This document shows, piece by piece, positions 63,350 to 64,000 of a DNA stretch of 64,000 nt. The DNA is from Defluviicoccus sp. (lineage in GTDB: Bacteria > Pseudomonadota > Alphaproteobacteria > Rhodospirillales > Defluviicoccaceae). Under the pieces are notes generated by a model. That model had not been told where the DNA came from. It saw nothing but the letters and a program-made list of their open reading frames with translations, and did no database searches. Positions within the stretch are counted from its first letter, which is position 1, and every line of letters begins with the position of its first letter. A program made the translations under genes and the position numbers. Where the stretch lies: contig JARSSM010000013.1 of NCBI GenBank assembly GCA_029624735.1, positions 1 to 64,000 of the forward strand. Direction: 5' to 3'.

Positions 63350-64000
63350 CGTCTCTCCGAATCGACAAGTTCTTGAAAGTGCTGGATATCAAAGCGCGTG
63401 CTGAACTGCTGGAAGGTCTCTGCGGGATTGGCGCGCTGAGCCAGGTAGACGCGCAGCATGCGCTCGATCAGTTCCGGAACATCCTCCGCCTTGACGTCGC
63501 GGCGAAACTCCCGTCCCAGCGCGGCGTCGCTGGCATAGCCGCCGCCGATGAAGACGTAATAGCCCTCAACCGTCTCTTCGCCGTCCTCGTCGAGCGCCAC
63601 CCGCGCGCCGAGGAGGCCGATGTCGCCGATGTAATGCTGGGCGCACGAATTGTGGCAGCCGGTCAGGTGGATGTTGATCGGCGTATCGAGGGCGAGGCAG
63701 CCGTCGAGATGATCGGCGATTGCCTGCGCGTGGCGCTTGGTATCGGATGCGGCGAACCGGCAGCCGGCATTGCCGGTGCAGGCAACCAAGCCGGCACGGA
63801 CGCTGGATGCCCGCCAGTCGAGCCCCGCCGCTTCGATTGCCGCCTGGGCTTCGGCGATGCGCGCGTCCGGAATGCCTGACAACAGCAGGTTCTGCCACAC
63901 CGTCAGCCGAATATCGCCGTCGCCGAGGTTCACGGCGATGTCGGCCAGCGCCTGCATCTGGGCGGTCGTCACCCGGCCTACCGGCAGCACGACGCCGAGG
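63346..64000 (-). CDS. nirA: Ferredoxin-type nitrite reductase (NirA-like), 3' part
   Basis: The visible 218 codons are the C-terminal part of a siroheme nitrite/sulfite reductase: the cluster ligands ACTGNAGCRF and HLTGCHNSCAQH (CX5C and CX3C), IGDIGLLG, and the ENL-like substrate-binding half. The frame stays open through the window edge, so the N-terminal part is outside. It is the upstream gene of the nirA-flavoprotein-nasA operon and reduces nitrite to ammonium. Confidence 0.9.
   Translation of the reverse strand, partial: LGVVLPVGRVTTAQMQALADIAVNLGDGDIRLTVWQNLLLSGIPDARIAEAQAAIEAAGLDWRASSVRAGLVACTGNAGCRFAASDTKRHAQAIADHLDGCLALDTPINIHLTGCHNSCAQHYIGDIGLLGARVALDEDGEETVEGYYVFIGGGYASDAALGREFRRDVKAEDVPELIERMLRVYLAQRANPAETFQQFSTRFDIQHFQELVDSERR

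Overview
This is a GC-rich (by eye about two thirds G+C), gene-dense chromosomal segment of an alphaproteobacterium, most likely from the Rhodospirillales or a close relative. The clues are the cobS-cobT-DnaJ-like arrangement, an assimilatory nasA/flavoprotein/nirA operon, a GPR1/FUN34/YaaH acetate transporter, Kup, NhaA, and the overall codon style. The species cannot be fixed from the window. Gene order is that of a chromosome with some accessory patches; no prophage, plasmid replication genes or CRISPR array are visible.

Layout. 1-5.2 kb: an MDR oxidoreductase with a divergent LysR regulator, then an HlyD/permease/ATPase ABC operon. 5.3-10.3 kb: a small Tat-exported protein, a glutaminase-STAS-cNMP fusion, the K+ transporter Kup and a secreted rhodanese. 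10.7-12.2 kb: an outer-membrane beta-barrel protein and an OmpA-like lipoprotein, ending in a clear terminator. 12.3-13.5 kb: an acetate transporter with a periplasmic Cache-domain protein. 13.9-15.6 kb: a radical SAM/SPASM enzyme followed by a tiny cysteine-rich peptide gene under one good sigma70-like promoter. This is the best candidate for an undescribed system (a RiPP natural product or metal-binding peptide). 15.7-19.9 kb: HAD phosphatase, membrane acyltransferase, a decayed HAD fragment, a possible small ORF/sRNA unit and a photolyase. 20-24.8 kb: cell-wall genes (class A PBP-like protein, L,D-transpeptidase, glycine-zipper lipoprotein).

24.9-30.3 kb: an Xre/RES toxin-antitoxin pair, a complete IS element with a 17-bp target duplication, phosphofructokinase, NhaA and a small lipoprotein. 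30.3-34.6 kb: cobT, cobS, a DnaJ-like protein and a lipoprotein. 34.8-39.9 kb: a stranded IS end that supplies the start of a DUF192 gene, tRNA-Pro, a large membrane protein, a MocA-like nucleotidyltransferase and an LpxL-like acyltransferase. 40.1-47.7 kb: an isocitrate-lyase/PEP-mutase family enzyme, acyl-CoA ligase, polysaccharide flippase, SAF-domain oxidoreductase, RfbC-like epimerase, Zn-alcohol dehydrogenase and tRNA-Thr. 47.9-51.6 kb: a PD40/RTX protein and a ferredoxin-ferritin-like fusion.

50.3-56.5 kb is scrambled. It holds three fragments of nasA, an IS3-type transposase remnant, and two about 120-bp repeats in inverted orientation that bracket a 4.7-kb segment carrying a GNAT gene and a DUF937/OmpA gene pair. 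56.5-59 kb is an arylsulfatase. 59-64 kb is the intact nitrate-assimilation operon (nirA, cut by the window edge, then the flavoprotein, then nasA), which is the evident parent of the scattered nasA fragments.
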